Origin: Actinomycetes bacterium
GTDB lineage: Bacteria; Actinomycetota; Acidimicrobiia; Acidimicrobiales; RAAP-2
Assembly: GCA_021791615.1 (NCBI GenBank)
Contig: JAJYWG010000187.1
Location: forward strand, 1-64,000
DNA length: 64,000 nucleotides
Reading direction: 5' to 3'
Shown here in pieces: positions 54,317 to 62,460 of the stretch. The position numbers and the translations under genes were made by a program. The notes under the pieces were generated by a model, which worked only from the letters and a program-made list of their open reading frames with translations, was not told the origin of the DNA and did not search any database. The first letter of the stretch is position 1, and every line of letters begins with the position of its first letter.

Positions 54317-55195
54317 TCAGAAATCCCCGGGGGCAAAGACCTCGGGCCAGTTGCTCTGGGAAGCGCCGCCGTCGACGACGACGACCGCGCCGGTCATGTA
54401 GCGTGCTGCCGGCGAGCACAGGAACAGGATGATCGCGGCCATCTCGGCCGTCGTGCCCATCCTCGCGGCCGTCCGTTCGGATTGCATCTCTTGGGTGAAA
54501 TCCTCCTCGCTGCGTCCGATGGCGTCGAGCTCGGACTCGACCATGCCGGGCGTCGAGAAGATCCCCGGAGCCAGGGCGTTGATCGTGACCCCGTGGGCGA
54601 TGAGGTACGGCGCCAGGGTCCGGGTGAGGTTGACCACGCCGGCCCGAGCGGCGCCGGAGTGGGCGAACAGGGGTGCACCGCGTTCGAAGGAGAAGATATG
54701 CACCACGTTGACGATGGTGCCGAAGCCGGTTTCGGCCATCGACTTCATGAATCGGCTCGTCACGTTCCACGTGCCGTTGAGGTTCAAGTCCACCACGGCC
54801 CGCCAGCCGTTGTCGGTGATCTGCGAGGGCAGTGCGGGGAACTGCCCCCCGGCGTTGTTCACCAGGAAGTCGACCCGCCCCAACTCGCCGTAGACGCGCT
54901 CGTGGAGGGAGCCCACCTGGTCGACATCGCGGATGTTGGTGGGCACGGCGAGTGATCGGCGTCCCAGAGCTTCGATCTCGGCGCAGGTCTCCTCGAGGAG
55001 ATCGGCTCGGCGGCCGGCGACGACCACGGCGGCGCCCAAGCGGGCGAACGCGGTGGCCGTCTCCCTGCCGAGGCCCGTGCCCCCGCCCGTCACGACGGCG
55101 ACCCGGCCGTCGAAGAGCCCAGGAGCGTAGACGGACGCGGCGTCGGCGAGACCGGCGGTGCCAGACCCATTGCCCGGACCCCGGTCGACGGTCAC
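54317..55195 (-). CDS. SDR oxidoreductase with HxxxR in place of YxxxK (enoyl-CoA reductase-like)
   Basis: A 292-residue Rossmann enzyme. Cofactor motif TGGGTGLGRETA, DFLVNNAGG and the IAHGVTINALAPG region are standard. The active-site segment reads HSGAARAGVVNLTRTL, lacking the Tyr and Lys of the usual YxxxK. Mammalian peroxisomal trans-2-enoyl-CoA reductase has a very similar segment, so an enoyl- or dienoyl-CoA reductase acting on acyl-CoA substrates is the best guess. Start: GTG 55195. The TTG at 55204 overlaps a TACACT -10 hexamer (55204-55209) and would not be transcribed if that hexamer is used. Confidence 0.75.
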   Translation of the reverse strand: MTVDRGPGNGSGTAGLADAASVYAPGLFDGRVAVVTGGGTGLGRETATAFARLGAAVVVAGRRADLLEETCAEIEALGRRSLAVPTNIRDVDQVGSLHERVYGELGRVDFLVNNAGGQFPALPSQITDNGWRAVVDLNLNGTWNVTSRFMKSMAETGFGTIVNVVHIFSFERGAPLFAHSGAARAGVVNLTRTLAPYLIAHGVTINALAPGIFSTPGMVESELDAIGRSEEDFTQEMQSERTAARMGTTAEMAAIILFLCSPAARYMTGAVVVVDGGASQSNWPEVFAPGDF

Positions 55196-55257
55196 GCCGG
55201 CCAAGTGTAGAAGGACCGAGACCGGTGCTTGAGCGAGACCGGGAAGAGCGCGAGCGA

Positions 55258-55263
55258 TAGCGT
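55258..55263 (+). promoter_or_regulatory. -10 hexamer of a probable leaderless mRNA (SnoaL-like gene)
   Basis: TAGCGT at exactly -12 to -7 from GTG 55270; there is no Shine-Dalgarno sequence. Confidence 0.5.
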
Positions 55264-55269
55264 GTCCGG

Positions 55270-55743
55270 GTGGCCTCCCGGGCGACCTCCCTCTCCTTGG
55301 AATCGCTGGAAGCGGTGAAGGCGGTGAAGTACGCCTATCTCCGCCTGCTCGACCTGAAAGAGTTCGAAGAGCTGGGACGGTTGCTCACCGAGGACTGCAC
55401 CGCCTCCTACGAGGACGGCCGGCGCGAGCTCGCCGGCCGGGAGGCGATCGTGGGCTTCTTGACCGATGCACTGGGCGATCCAAGGATCGTCACCCAGCAC
55501 CAGTGCCACCATCCCGAGATCAGCGCCACTGGCGAAGCGAGCGCCGAAGGGACCTGGTACCTCCAGGACCGGGTGATCGTTCCGGCCTACGACGTGGAGA
55601 TCTCGGGGACCGCCTTTTACTTCGACACCTACGTCCAAGCCGGCGAAGGCTGGCTGATCAGCCACACCGGGTACCGCCGTGTCCTGGAGGAGCACCGATC
55701 GCACTCCACCCTCGCGCTGACCTCGTTCCGCTCGCGGTTCTGA
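55270..55743 (+). CDS. SnoaL-like / NTF2-fold protein
   Basis: A 157-residue protein of the NTF2-like fold: AVKYAYLRLLDLKEFEELGRLLTEDCTASYEDGRRELAGREAIVGFL, then HHPEISATGEASAEGTWYLQDRVI and DTYVQAGEGWLISHTGYRRVLEE. The family contains ketosteroid isomerase-like and dehydratase-like enzymes as well as non-enzymatic binding proteins. Conserved acid-base residues cannot be assigned from sequence alone. The GTG start is at +1 of a leaderless promoter. It diverges from the SDR gene and converges with the aldo/keto reductase. Confidence 0.75.
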   Translation: MASRATSLSLESLEAVKAVKYAYLRLLDLKEFEELGRLLTEDCTASYEDGRRELAGREAIVGFLTDALGDPRIVTQHQCHHPEISATGEASAEGTWYLQDRVIVPAYDVEISGTAFYFDTYVQAGEGWLISHTGYRRVLEEHRSHSTLALTSFRSRF

Positions 55744-55761
55744 GCGGAGGAACGCCCCCGA

Positions 55762-56760
55762 TCAGGGACGGGTCTTCGGGCTCGTCGTGAACGCCGGGTC
55801 TCGGAGAATGGCGGGCTCGAGCACCTTGTCGATGGCCGCGAGCAGATCGGCGTCCAGCTCCACGTCGACGGCTTTCACGTTCTCCTCCACCTGTTCTGGA
55901 CGGGTCGCGCCGATGATGGCGCTCGACACGTTCGGGTTCCGGAGGACCCATGCGAGGGCGACGGCCGCCGGGGTGTACCCAGCGTCCCGGGCGAGCTTGG
56001 CGAACGCCTGGACCGGCTCGAGCACTTCGTCGCGGAGCAGCCACTCGATGAATTCGACCCCGTCCTTGGAGGTCGCCCGCGAGCCCTCTGGCGGCGGCTC
56101 ACCGGGAAGGTACTTCCCGGTGAGGACTCCTTGGGCCAGAGGCGACCACACGATCTGGCCGATGCCCTCTCTCTCGCACAGGGGAACCACTTCGGCCTCG
56201 ATCACCCTCCACAGCAGGGAGTACTGCGGCTGGTTCGACACGAGGCGGTCGAACCCCATGTCGTCGGCGATCCGCAGTGCCTCGGCGATCTGCTCGGCGG
56301 TCCATTCCGAGACGCCGACATAGTGGACCTTGCCCTGGCGAACAAGGTCGTCGAACGCTCGGAGCGTCTCTTCGAGCGGCGTCTCGTAGTCGAACCGGTG
56401 CGCCTGGAGGAGGTCGACGTGGTCGGTGCGCAGCCGCGTCAACGACGCATGGAGCGACTCGATGATGTGCTTGCGCGACAGGCCGCGGTTGTTCGGATTG
56501 GGTCCCGTCGGCCAGTAGACCTTGGTGAAGATCTCGATGGAGTCGCGCCGTATGCCTTCGAGTGCCCGACCGAGCACGTCCTCGGCGGCCCCGATGGCGT
56601 AGACGTCGGCAGTGTCAAACGTCGTGATCCCGGCATCGAGCGCCGCCTTGACGCATGCGCGGGCCGCGTCCTCCTCGACTTGCCCGCCGTGGGTGATCCA
56701 GTTGCCGTAGGAGAGGGCCGAGACCATCATCCCCGTTCGTCCCAAGTGCCGATGGCGCAT
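55762..56760 (-). CDS. Aldo/keto reductase (Kv-beta-like)
   Basis: A 332-residue TIM-barrel NADPH oxidoreductase. It begins MRHRHLGRTGMMVSALSYG. Catalytic tetrad candidates are Asp and Tyr in GITTFDTADVY, Lys in IEIFTKVYW and His in VDLLQAHRFD. The C-terminal NADP site is SSAIIGATRPEQVEENVKA. This pattern fits the AKR6/12 type with Kv-beta-like subunits. Start ATG 56760 is where the family N-terminus begins; the longer ORF extends antisense through the neighbouring arfB gene. Substrate unknown. Confidence 0.88.
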   Translation of the reverse strand: MRHRHLGRTGMMVSALSYGNWITHGGQVEEDAARACVKAALDAGITTFDTADVYAIGAAEDVLGRALEGIRRDSIEIFTKVYWPTGPNPNNRGLSRKHIIESLHASLTRLRTDHVDLLQAHRFDYETPLEETLRAFDDLVRQGKVHYVGVSEWTAEQIAEALRIADDMGFDRLVSNQPQYSLLWRVIEAEVVPLCEREGIGQIVWSPLAQGVLTGKYLPGEPPPEGSRATSKDGVEFIEWLLRDEVLEPVQAFAKLARDAGYTPAAVALAWVLRNPNVSSAIIGATRPEQVEENVKAVDVELDADLLAAIDKVLEPAILRDPAFTTSPKTRP

Positions 56761-56816
56761 GAGCGGAGCGTAGTAGCCACGCGCACGACACGCGGCACCG
56801 CCTCGAACCGTCCGCC

Positions 56817-56822
56817 TACGAT
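56817..56822 (+). promoter_or_regulatory. -10 hexamer of a probable leaderless mRNA (arfB)
   Basis: TACGAT at exactly -12 to -7 from ATG 56829, supporting that start over the internal ATG at 56865. Confidence 0.5.
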
Positions 56823-56828
56823 CGTGGA

Positions 56829-57296
56829 ATGCCCCGATCATCGCCGACCGGACACCTCGAGGCGATGCCGGCCCATGGACCGCCCCGTCGCCTCCGAGTG
56901 ACGCCGAGCCTCTCGATCCCCATGTCCGAGCTGGCATGGCGGGTGAGCACCCCGGGTGGGCCCGGGGGCCAGCACGCCAATCGGACTCAGAGCCGGGTCG
57001 AGGTTCGCTTCGACGTCATGGGGTCGACGGCGCTCGGGCCGCGCCAGCGCTCCAGGCTGCTCGACCGGCTGGGGCCGGTCGTCCGAGCGAGCTCGGCCGA
57101 CGAACGTTCGCAGGCGCAGAACCGCAGGATCGCCGCCGAGCGCCTGGCGGTCCGCCTGGCGCGCGCCCTGCGGGTGGATGCCCCGCGCCGGCCCACCGCA
57201 CCGACGCGGGGGGCGGCCGAGCGGCGACTGCAGAGCAAGCACCACCGGTCAGAGGTGAAGCGGGCTCGTTCCTCGCGTATCGATCCGGAAGGCTGA
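56829..57296 (+). CDS. arfB: ArfB/YaeJ-like peptidyl-tRNA hydrolase for ribosome rescue
   Basis: A 155-residue release-factor-like protein with only the catalytic domain: WRVSTPGGPGGQHANRTQSRVEVRFDV contains the GGQ motif that hydrolyses peptidyl-tRNA. A basic C-terminal tail (KHHRSEVKRARSSR) would enter the mRNA channel of stalled ribosomes. It lacks the codon-recognition domains of RF1/RF2. ATG 56829 fits a TACGAT hexamer at -12 to -7. It diverges from the aldo/keto reductase gene and converges with the hydrolase gene. Confidence 0.88.
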   Translation: MPRSSPTGHLEAMPAHGPPRRLRVTPSLSIPMSELAWRVSTPGGPGGQHANRTQSRVEVRFDVMGSTALGPRQRSRLLDRLGPVVRASSADERSQAQNRRIAAERLAVRLARALRVDAPRRPTAPTRGAAERRLQSKHHRSEVKRARSSRIDPEG

Positions 57297-57308
57297 GCAG
57301 GTGGCCGT

Positions 57309-58148
57309 TCAGCCGGCTCGGCGCTCTCGAGCTTCAGCGGACCAGGTCGTGTCGAGAAAGGCGGCGATCTCGGCCGTGATCCTCGCTGGTCGCACTCGGA
57401 GCTCGAAGATCGAGTGTGCTTCGAGGAGGCGGGCGTTGGGGAGCTGGTGAGCGAGCCGGCCGGCATCACCGAGGGGGTGCAGCCAGTCGGCTCTGTGACC
57501 GATCACGAGCGCGGGAGCATCGATCGCCGCCCGCTCCTCGATGGTCGGGGCCACCGGGCCGACGAGGATCCCGTGGAGGACGGCCACGATGTCCTCGGGA
57601 TCGAGGATCACTGCACCGTACACCTGGTCCAAGAGGCCCAGCCGGTGGCGGGGGACCCGGTTCGCCAATCGTGATACCCGACGCAGGAGCGGGGTGAGGT
57701 AGTGGGTCGCGGCCAAAAGGGGAGTGAAGAACATCGCGGCATACGGCGTCGCCTGCTCGAGGACCGGCATCTCGAGCACCATTCCGGCCACGCGTTCGGG
57801 GTGGGCCGACGCCACCAGGAGCGTCACGTCGGCGCCGAGCGACATCCCGCCCACCACTGCTCGCCGGACGCCGAGATGGTCGAGGAGCGCGACCACGTGC
57901 TCGGCGTAGGCGTCCATCCGGTGGGAAGAGGCTTGGTGGGGCTTGTCCGACGATCCGTGCCCGGGCAGATCGAGGAGGACGACCCGATTGCCGGCCGCGG
58001 CCAGGTTTTGTGCCAGGCGGCGGTTGACGGCAGCGTCGAGGAGAAGACCGTGCAGATAGACGAGGGTCCGTGCGCCGCTGCCGTGGACTTCGTAGGAGAC
58101 GGTGGTCGTGCCACTGGTGAACGTCTCGATCTGGTGCGGTGACGTCAT
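57309..58148 (-). CDS. Alpha/beta hydrolase
   Basis: A 279-residue alpha/beta hydrolase. Oxyanion-hole segment LVYLHGLLLDAAVNRRL, LLDLPGHGSSDKP, nucleophile elbow GGMSLGADV (Ser near residue 103), a likely Asp in APALVIGHRADWLHPLGDA and the catalytic His region EAHSIFELR. No signal peptide. Sequence resembles esterase/lipase-like hydrolases of the MenH/haloalkane superfamily, so substrate cannot be named. ATG 58148 is preceded by AGGGGGAT. The DUF929 gene lies 13 nt upstream and the two are probably cotranscribed. Confidence 0.82.
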   Translation of the reverse strand: MTSPHQIETFTSGTTTVSYEVHGSGARTLVYLHGLLLDAAVNRRLAQNLAAAGNRVVLLDLPGHGSSDKPHQASSHRMDAYAEHVVALLDHLGVRRAVVGGMSLGADVTLLVASAHPERVAGMVLEMPVLEQATPYAAMFFTPLLAATHYLTPLLRRVSRLANRVPRHRLGLLDQVYGAVILDPEDIVAVLHGILVGPVAPTIEERAAIDAPALVIGHRADWLHPLGDAGRLAHQLPNARLLEAHSIFELRVRPARITAEIAAFLDTTWSAEARERRAG

Positions 58149-58161
58149 GATCCGATCCCCC

Positions 58162-59388
58162 TCAGGCGCCCTGCGTAGGTGTCACCGCCGTGACGCCGGG
58201 GCTGCTGCACACCGAGGCCGGCTGCTGCCCAGTGGCTCGGCAGATCTCGGCGGAGATCACGTTGGCGGACGCGACGATCGCACGGGTGGCTGTGAGCGAC
58301 GAGTTGGACAGCCCGGCGGCGACCTGCTGGGCAGATTGTCCTGCGAGGAGCGCGGGTGAGAAGGCGGACCCCGCGAAGATGGCAGTGTTGTCGATGTCGA
58401 GGAACGGCACTGCACCGGTGTTCCACCCTGTGCCGAGGACCGAGGAATTGTCGTAGTGGCCGATGATGGCAGCCTCTGTCGCGTTGGGCGACTGCAGCAG
58501 CAGGTACTGCCCTTGGCTGTCGGTCTGTGTGCTCGCCAATTCGATCTCTTCGAACCCGATGTACGGGCTCGAGTAGCTGGAACCGTCAAAGGAGAACGAC
58601 GGGGTCCCAGGGTAGACGTCTTTGCTGCTCGACGTCACCGACCCCAGCGACGAAAAGGTCCCGAAGCGCGACAGGGCGGCGACGATCGCCCATCGCTCGA
58701 CCGCGCAGAATGGGCACCACTCGTCACCCATGAACAGGATCCCCGGCTTGCCTGTGACGTCGAAAGTCGGCTGGCCGGACAAGAGGTGCAGGCCGGCCGG
58801 GCGAGGTGTGAACGAGACGCCGATGGCATTGAACTCGCCGGTCGGGATCCCGGTGACCGCGGCCACCACCGATGCGGGCATCGGCGACGGAGGAGAACCT
58901 TCGGGGGGGAGCGCGTTTGTGACCGTTGTGGGTCCTGTTGTCGACGTCCCCGTGCCTTTGGATGTCGTGCTGCCCGGAGTTGTGGCTGTTGTGGCGGGCG
59001 TCTTGGCGGGCGTCGTGCCCGGCGTGGTGCCCGGCGTGGTCGGCAGCGTGGCGGGCGTCTTGGCGGGAGCGGTGCCCGGCGTGGTGGGCGATGGGGCGGT
59101 GGATGATGTCGACCCAGGTGTGAGGGTGGGAGTGCTGCTCGGGTTGGTGGCGGGGATATCGGGTGCCGAGTAGGCGACGGTGGATCCTCCCTGACCCCCG
59201 GAGGTCACCGTGTAGCCCATCGCACCCGAGTCGGCGACCAGGATCGCTCCCAGGACGATCGCGGCCAGGAGGAAGCCTTTCGAGGTCTGCAGCCAGCGGA
59301 TGGCGCGGTCCGAGGGGGATCCGCTCGCCGGGGACGGCGGACCACCTCCCCACGAGTACATGCCGCCTCCGTAGCCCCCGTACGCCAC
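58162..59388 (-). CDS. DUF929 thioredoxin-like membrane protein
   Basis: A 408-residue protein. A Gly/Tyr-rich N-terminus is followed by one membrane helix (about residues 40-58, GFLLAAIVLGAILVADSGAM), a Pro/Thr/Ala linker with PAKTPATLP repeats, and a DUF929 domain. The latter has a thioredoxin-like core with PGILFMGDEWCPFCAVERWAIVAALSRFG (CPFC) and VPFLDIDN. It probably faces outward and acts in redox or disulfide exchange. Linker DNA is a GTGCCCGGCGTGGT-type tandem repeat. GTG 59388 was chosen with GGGGGGCG upstream; ATG inside (MYSW) is possible. Confidence 0.78.
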   Translation of the reverse strand: MAYGGYGGGMYSWGGGPPSPASGSPSDRAIRWLQTSKGFLLAAIVLGAILVADSGAMGYTVTSGGQGGSTVAYSAPDIPATNPSSTPTLTPGSTSSTAPSPTTPGTAPAKTPATLPTTPGTTPGTTPAKTPATTATTPGSTTSKGTGTSTTGPTTVTNALPPEGSPPSPMPASVVAAVTGIPTGEFNAIGVSFTPRPAGLHLLSGQPTFDVTGKPGILFMGDEWCPFCAVERWAIVAALSRFGTFSSLGSVTSSSKDVYPGTPSFSFDGSSYSSPYIGFEEIELASTQTDSQGQYLLLQSPNATEAAIIGHYDNSSVLGTGWNTGAVPFLDIDNTAIFAGSAFSPALLAGQSAQQVAAGLSNSSLTATRAIVASANVISAEICRATGQQPASVCSSPGVTAVTPTQGA

Positions 59389-59413
59389 CGCGCCCCCCTT
59401 GTCTCTCGAGATG

Positions 59414-60256
59414 CTAGCGGCGAGGCTCGAGCCCGGCCAGGACCGTGGTGACCAGGGCCTGAGCCTCCGCGGACGTGTCCGCCCGGACACCCACGATCGG
59501 GGTCAGCGAGGCGTAGCCGGCGGCCACCAGTGCCCCGTCGTCCTCGGGCGCCTCGTCCCGTACGTCGCCAAGCGACGGCACTGCCGCGCCGAGCGTGAGG
59601 CGGATCGCGCCGTCCCCGGACGGGTGGTCCGGCTCGACACGGACGGTCTCGCTGGCCGACTTGATGATCCCGGCGTTGCTGATCCGTCCGAGGCGTAACC
59701 CGAGGAGCTCCTCGGGAGCCAGCGACGGGACGTTCAAGTTCCACACGGTCCCGGCCGGCGCCTCGTCCAGCGCTTCGACGAGCCCGACCGCGAGATCGGC
59801 AGCGGTCTCCCAGTGGTTCACGACGCCTCCCGAGCGCAACGAGACGGCCAGGCCGTTCAGACCGAGCTGGGCACCCGTGAGGACCGCACCGACGGTGCCC
59901 GAGTGCAGCACCGACCGGCCGACGTTCACACCCGCGTTGATCCCCGAGACCACGATGTCCGGCCGAGGTCCGAAAGCGCCCAGGGCACCGACGATCACCG
60001 AGAGCGCCGGCGACGCGTCGAGACCGTAGGTCGGGATGGCTTCGGCCCCCTCGATCACGACCTTGCGGTATGCGATGGAGTCACGCTCGTAGACCGTGCC
60101 AACCGCGGCCGATGCACCGCTGTGGTTCTCCAGGGGGGCGACCACGACCACTTGGCGGTCCTCGCCGCCGCCGGCTGCCCAGGCGGCCAAGGAGCGGGCG
60201 AGAGCCGCCAGGCCGGATGCATGCACCCCGTCGTCGTTGGTCACCAGGATGCGCAC
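59414..60256 (-). CDS. surE: 5'-nucleotidase SurE
   Basis: A 280-residue SurE phosphatase that hydrolyses nucleoside 5'-monophosphates and short polyphosphates. Motifs: ILVTNDDGVHASGL, APLENHSGASAA, YGLDASPA, PDIVVSGINAGVNVG and HSGTVGAV. With the GTG start at 60256 the metal-binding Asp pair falls at residues 8 and 9, the same numbers as in E. coli SurE, which supports this start over the TTG two codons earlier and the long upstream ORF. It diverges from the aldose epimerase gene with only 25 nt between start codons. Confidence 0.9.
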   Translation of the reverse strand: MRILVTNDDGVHASGLAALARSLAAWAAGGGEDRQVVVVAPLENHSGASAAVGTVYERDSIAYRKVVIEGAEAIPTYGLDASPALSVIVGALGAFGPRPDIVVSGINAGVNVGRSVLHSGTVGAVLTGAQLGLNGLAVSLRSGGVVNHWETAADLAVGLVEALDEAPAGTVWNLNVPSLAPEELLGLRLGRISNAGIIKSASETVRVEPDHPSGDGAIRLTLGAAVPSLGDVRDEAPEDDGALVAAGYASLTPIVGVRADTSAEAQALVTTVLAGLEPRR

Positions 60257-60281
60257 GCGCAAGTACGATACCGCCGGCGCC

Positions 60282-61301
60282 ATGACCGACCGGACGGGCG
60301 CCCCTGGACCGGATCGAGGACACGCCATGATCGCTCCCTTGCCTACCGACGGCCGAGCGCCGGAACCCGTACCGAGCCCGGGCGAGCCGGCAACCGGCAC
60401 CCAGTGGGTGATCGGCCATGGCAGCCAAGAAGTGGTCGTCACCGAAGTCGGGGCCACTCTCCGCTCGTACCGGGTCGGGGAGCACGAGGTCATCGACGGG
60501 TTCGGTCCCGAGCAGTGGTCGCACAGCGGTCGGGGGCAAGTGCTGGCGCCCTGGCCCAACCGGCTCGGGGACGGCCGCTACGAGTTCGGCGGGCGGAGCG
60601 CGAAGGCGGCCCTCGACGAGCCCGAACGAGGCAACGCGATCCACGGGCTGGTCCGCTGGTTGCCGTGGCGGCTGGAGGCGCACGCGCAGAACGTCGTCGC
60701 CGTGGCGTGCCGGGTGTACCCCACCCCGGGGTACCCGTTCCGGCTCGATCTGCGGATCGAGTACCGACTCGGGCGCGACGGGCTGACCATCACCACCACC
60801 GCGGGGAACCCCGGTGACGCGACCCTGCCGTTCGGCCTGGGATTCCATCCGTACCTGACCGTCGGGAGCGAACGGATCGACACGGTCTCGCTCGCGTTGC
60901 CGGCGAGCCGGCGTCTCGTGCTCGACAGCAGGGCGCTGCCAACCGGAGAGGTGCAGCCGGTCGCCGGGACCGAGTACGACTTCAGCGCCGGGCGGGTCAT
61001 CGGACCGACTCGCCTGGACACGGCGTTCACCGGGCTCGCGCGTCCCGACGGCGGGGTCGCCACCGCGACCCTGCGCGCTCCGGGGGCCGGCCGGTCGGTA
61101 TCGCTGTGGGCCGACGAGAACTTCAAGTACCTCATGTGCTACACCGGCGACACGCTCGACGACGAGGCAGAGCGTCGCACCTCCGTCGCCATCGAGCCTA
61201 TGACCTGCCCTCCGGACGCCTTGCGCTCGGGTCGGGACCTCATCGTGCTCGCGCCGGGCCAGGAGTGGACCGGACGCTGGGGCATCACGCCGGGCGTCTA
61301 G
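60282..61301 (+). CDS. Aldose 1-epimerase family protein
   Basis: A 339-residue mutarotase-like protein. Binding and catalytic residues occur in APWPNRLGDGRYEFGG (Arg), NAIHGLVRW (His), LPFGLGFHPYL (His) and SVAIEPMTCPPDA (Glu base). It interconverts alpha and beta anomers of hexoses or modified sugars. The resemblance to YihR-like proteins with short loops is clear. ATG 60282 is used; ATG 60327 is another possible start. Stop overlaps the 3' end of the MpaB-like gene by 4 nt (convergent). Confidence 0.85.
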   Translation: MTDRTGAPGPDRGHAMIAPLPTDGRAPEPVPSPGEPATGTQWVIGHGSQEVVVTEVGATLRSYRVGEHEVIDGFGPEQWSHSGRGQVLAPWPNRLGDGRYEFGGRSAKAALDEPERGNAIHGLVRWLPWRLEAHAQNVVAVACRVYPTPGYPFRLDLRIEYRLGRDGLTITTTAGNPGDATLPFGLGFHPYLTVGSERIDTVSLALPASRRLVLDSRALPTGEVQPVAGTEYDFSAGRVIGPTRLDTAFTGLARPDGGVATATLRAPGAGRSVSLWADENFKYLMCYTGDTLDDEAERRTSVAIEPMTCPPDALRSGRDLIVLAPGQEWTGRWGITPGV

Positions 61302-62311
61302 TCCGGCGGTTGGACGCCAGCCACCGCGCCGTGGTCTGCACGAAGAGACGTGGCCTTCCTCATCCTCTCGGAGCCCGGTGGAGGGGCGGCCCAGCGCAGC
61401 CCGGCGCAGAACGCCCGGACGGCCGGCACCACCATGGCAGCGTCGAGCAACGGGATCTCGGGGAGTGAAAGCTGGGAACGAGCCCAACGCGGCAGCAGAC
61501 CGACCGCCGCGGCGGCGATGAGGACGTGGACGGCCCGGTCGGCGGGTCGAGAGGCGACACCCCTCAGGAGGAAGTCCCGAGCCGCCATGGCCTGTGGGCC
61601 GGCGTAGAGCTCAGGTCTCACGCGAAGGAAGTACGCAGCAACCTCGTCACGCGAGGTGGGGACCCATCGCGCTCCGAGTGCGTAGGCGACCGGCGCCGAC
61701 TCGGCAAAGTATGCGTCGGCGTCGGCGTCGGTGATGCGGGTGGGGCCGTAGCGGAGCGACGAGGCGAGAAAGCTGGTCATCTCGGCGACGTGGACCCACG
61801 TGACGAGCTCGGGATCGTCCGCGGCATAGGGCCGGCCGTCGGGGGAGATCCCGTGCACCCGCTGGTGGATCCGGCGGACATGCTCGATGGCCCTGTGCGC
61901 GTCGTCGGTGGAGCCGAACGACGTGGTGCCGACGAACGTTGCCGTCCTGCGCAGGCGGCCGACCGGGTCCTCGGCGTAATTCGAATGCTCGGCCACCCCG
62001 GCCATCGCCAGTGGGTGGAGGGTCTGGAGCAGGAGCGCGCTCAGTCCCCCGATCACCATGGACGGGAGGTCGCCGTGCACCCGCCGGGCCACGCCGCCGG
62101 GCGGGAGGAAGGCCCGCGCCGGATCTTCGACCGGAGGTTCAGGCTGCCCACGAAGGCCCAAGGCATGCCGGACCTCATGGCCGACCTGTGCTCGAACCGG
62201 TTCTGCCACGACTGCGAGCGCGGCCAGCGGAAGACGGAGGGGGAGCCCGATGCCGGCTTGTGACAGGTGGGCGGCTTTGCGCAGGGCGCTGGCGGGGCCG
62301 GGACCGGACAC
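61298..62311 (-). CDS. MpaB/DUF2236 oxygenase-family protein
   Basis: A 337-residue protein of the DUF2236 family, which includes the haem-linked latex clearing oxygenase type and MpaB. Family-like segments: VARRVHGDLPSMVIGGLSALLLQTLHPLAMAGVAEHSNY, DDPELVTWVHVAEMTSFLASSLRYGPT and AYFAESAPVAYALG. The His residues in LHPLAMAGVAEH and WVH are plausible haem ligands. GTG 62311 is used as the start. It diverges from the ketopantoate reductase gene across a GC-rich tandem repeat. Confidence 0.82.
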   Translation of the reverse strand: MSGPGPASALRKAAHLSQAGIGLPLRLPLAALAVVAEPVRAQVGHEVRHALGLRGQPEPPVEDPARAFLPPGGVARRVHGDLPSMVIGGLSALLLQTLHPLAMAGVAEHSNYAEDPVGRLRRTATFVGTTSFGSTDDAHRAIEHVRRIHQRVHGISPDGRPYAADDPELVTWVHVAEMTSFLASSLRYGPTRITDADADAYFAESAPVAYALGARWVPTSRDEVAAYFLRVRPELYAGPQAMAARDFLLRGVASRPADRAVHVLIAAAAVGLLPRWARSQLSLPEIPLLDAAMVVPAVRAFCAGLRWAAPPPGSERMRKATSLRADHGAVAGVQPPD

Positions 62312-62328
62312 GTTCTCAGCTTGGCACG

Positions 62329-62441
62329 GGCGGGCGCGGGTCGTGGGCGCATGTGGTGAGCACGGGCGGGCGCGGGTCGTGGGCGCGGGTGGGCGCGGGT
62401 CGCGGGCGCGGGTGGGCGCGGGTCGTGGGCGCGGGTGGGCG
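62329..62441. repeat. GC-rich tandem repeats between mpaB-like and panE-like genes
   Basis: Imperfect repeats based on a 23-nt unit (GGGCGCGGGTCGTGGGCGCG core) and a smaller GGGCGCGGGT sub-unit fill most of the 149-nt divergent gap. Unit length is not a multiple of three. No promoter hexamer is visible inside it. Confidence 0.75.
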
Positions 62442-62460
62442 GATGTGGCAGCATCGGGCG

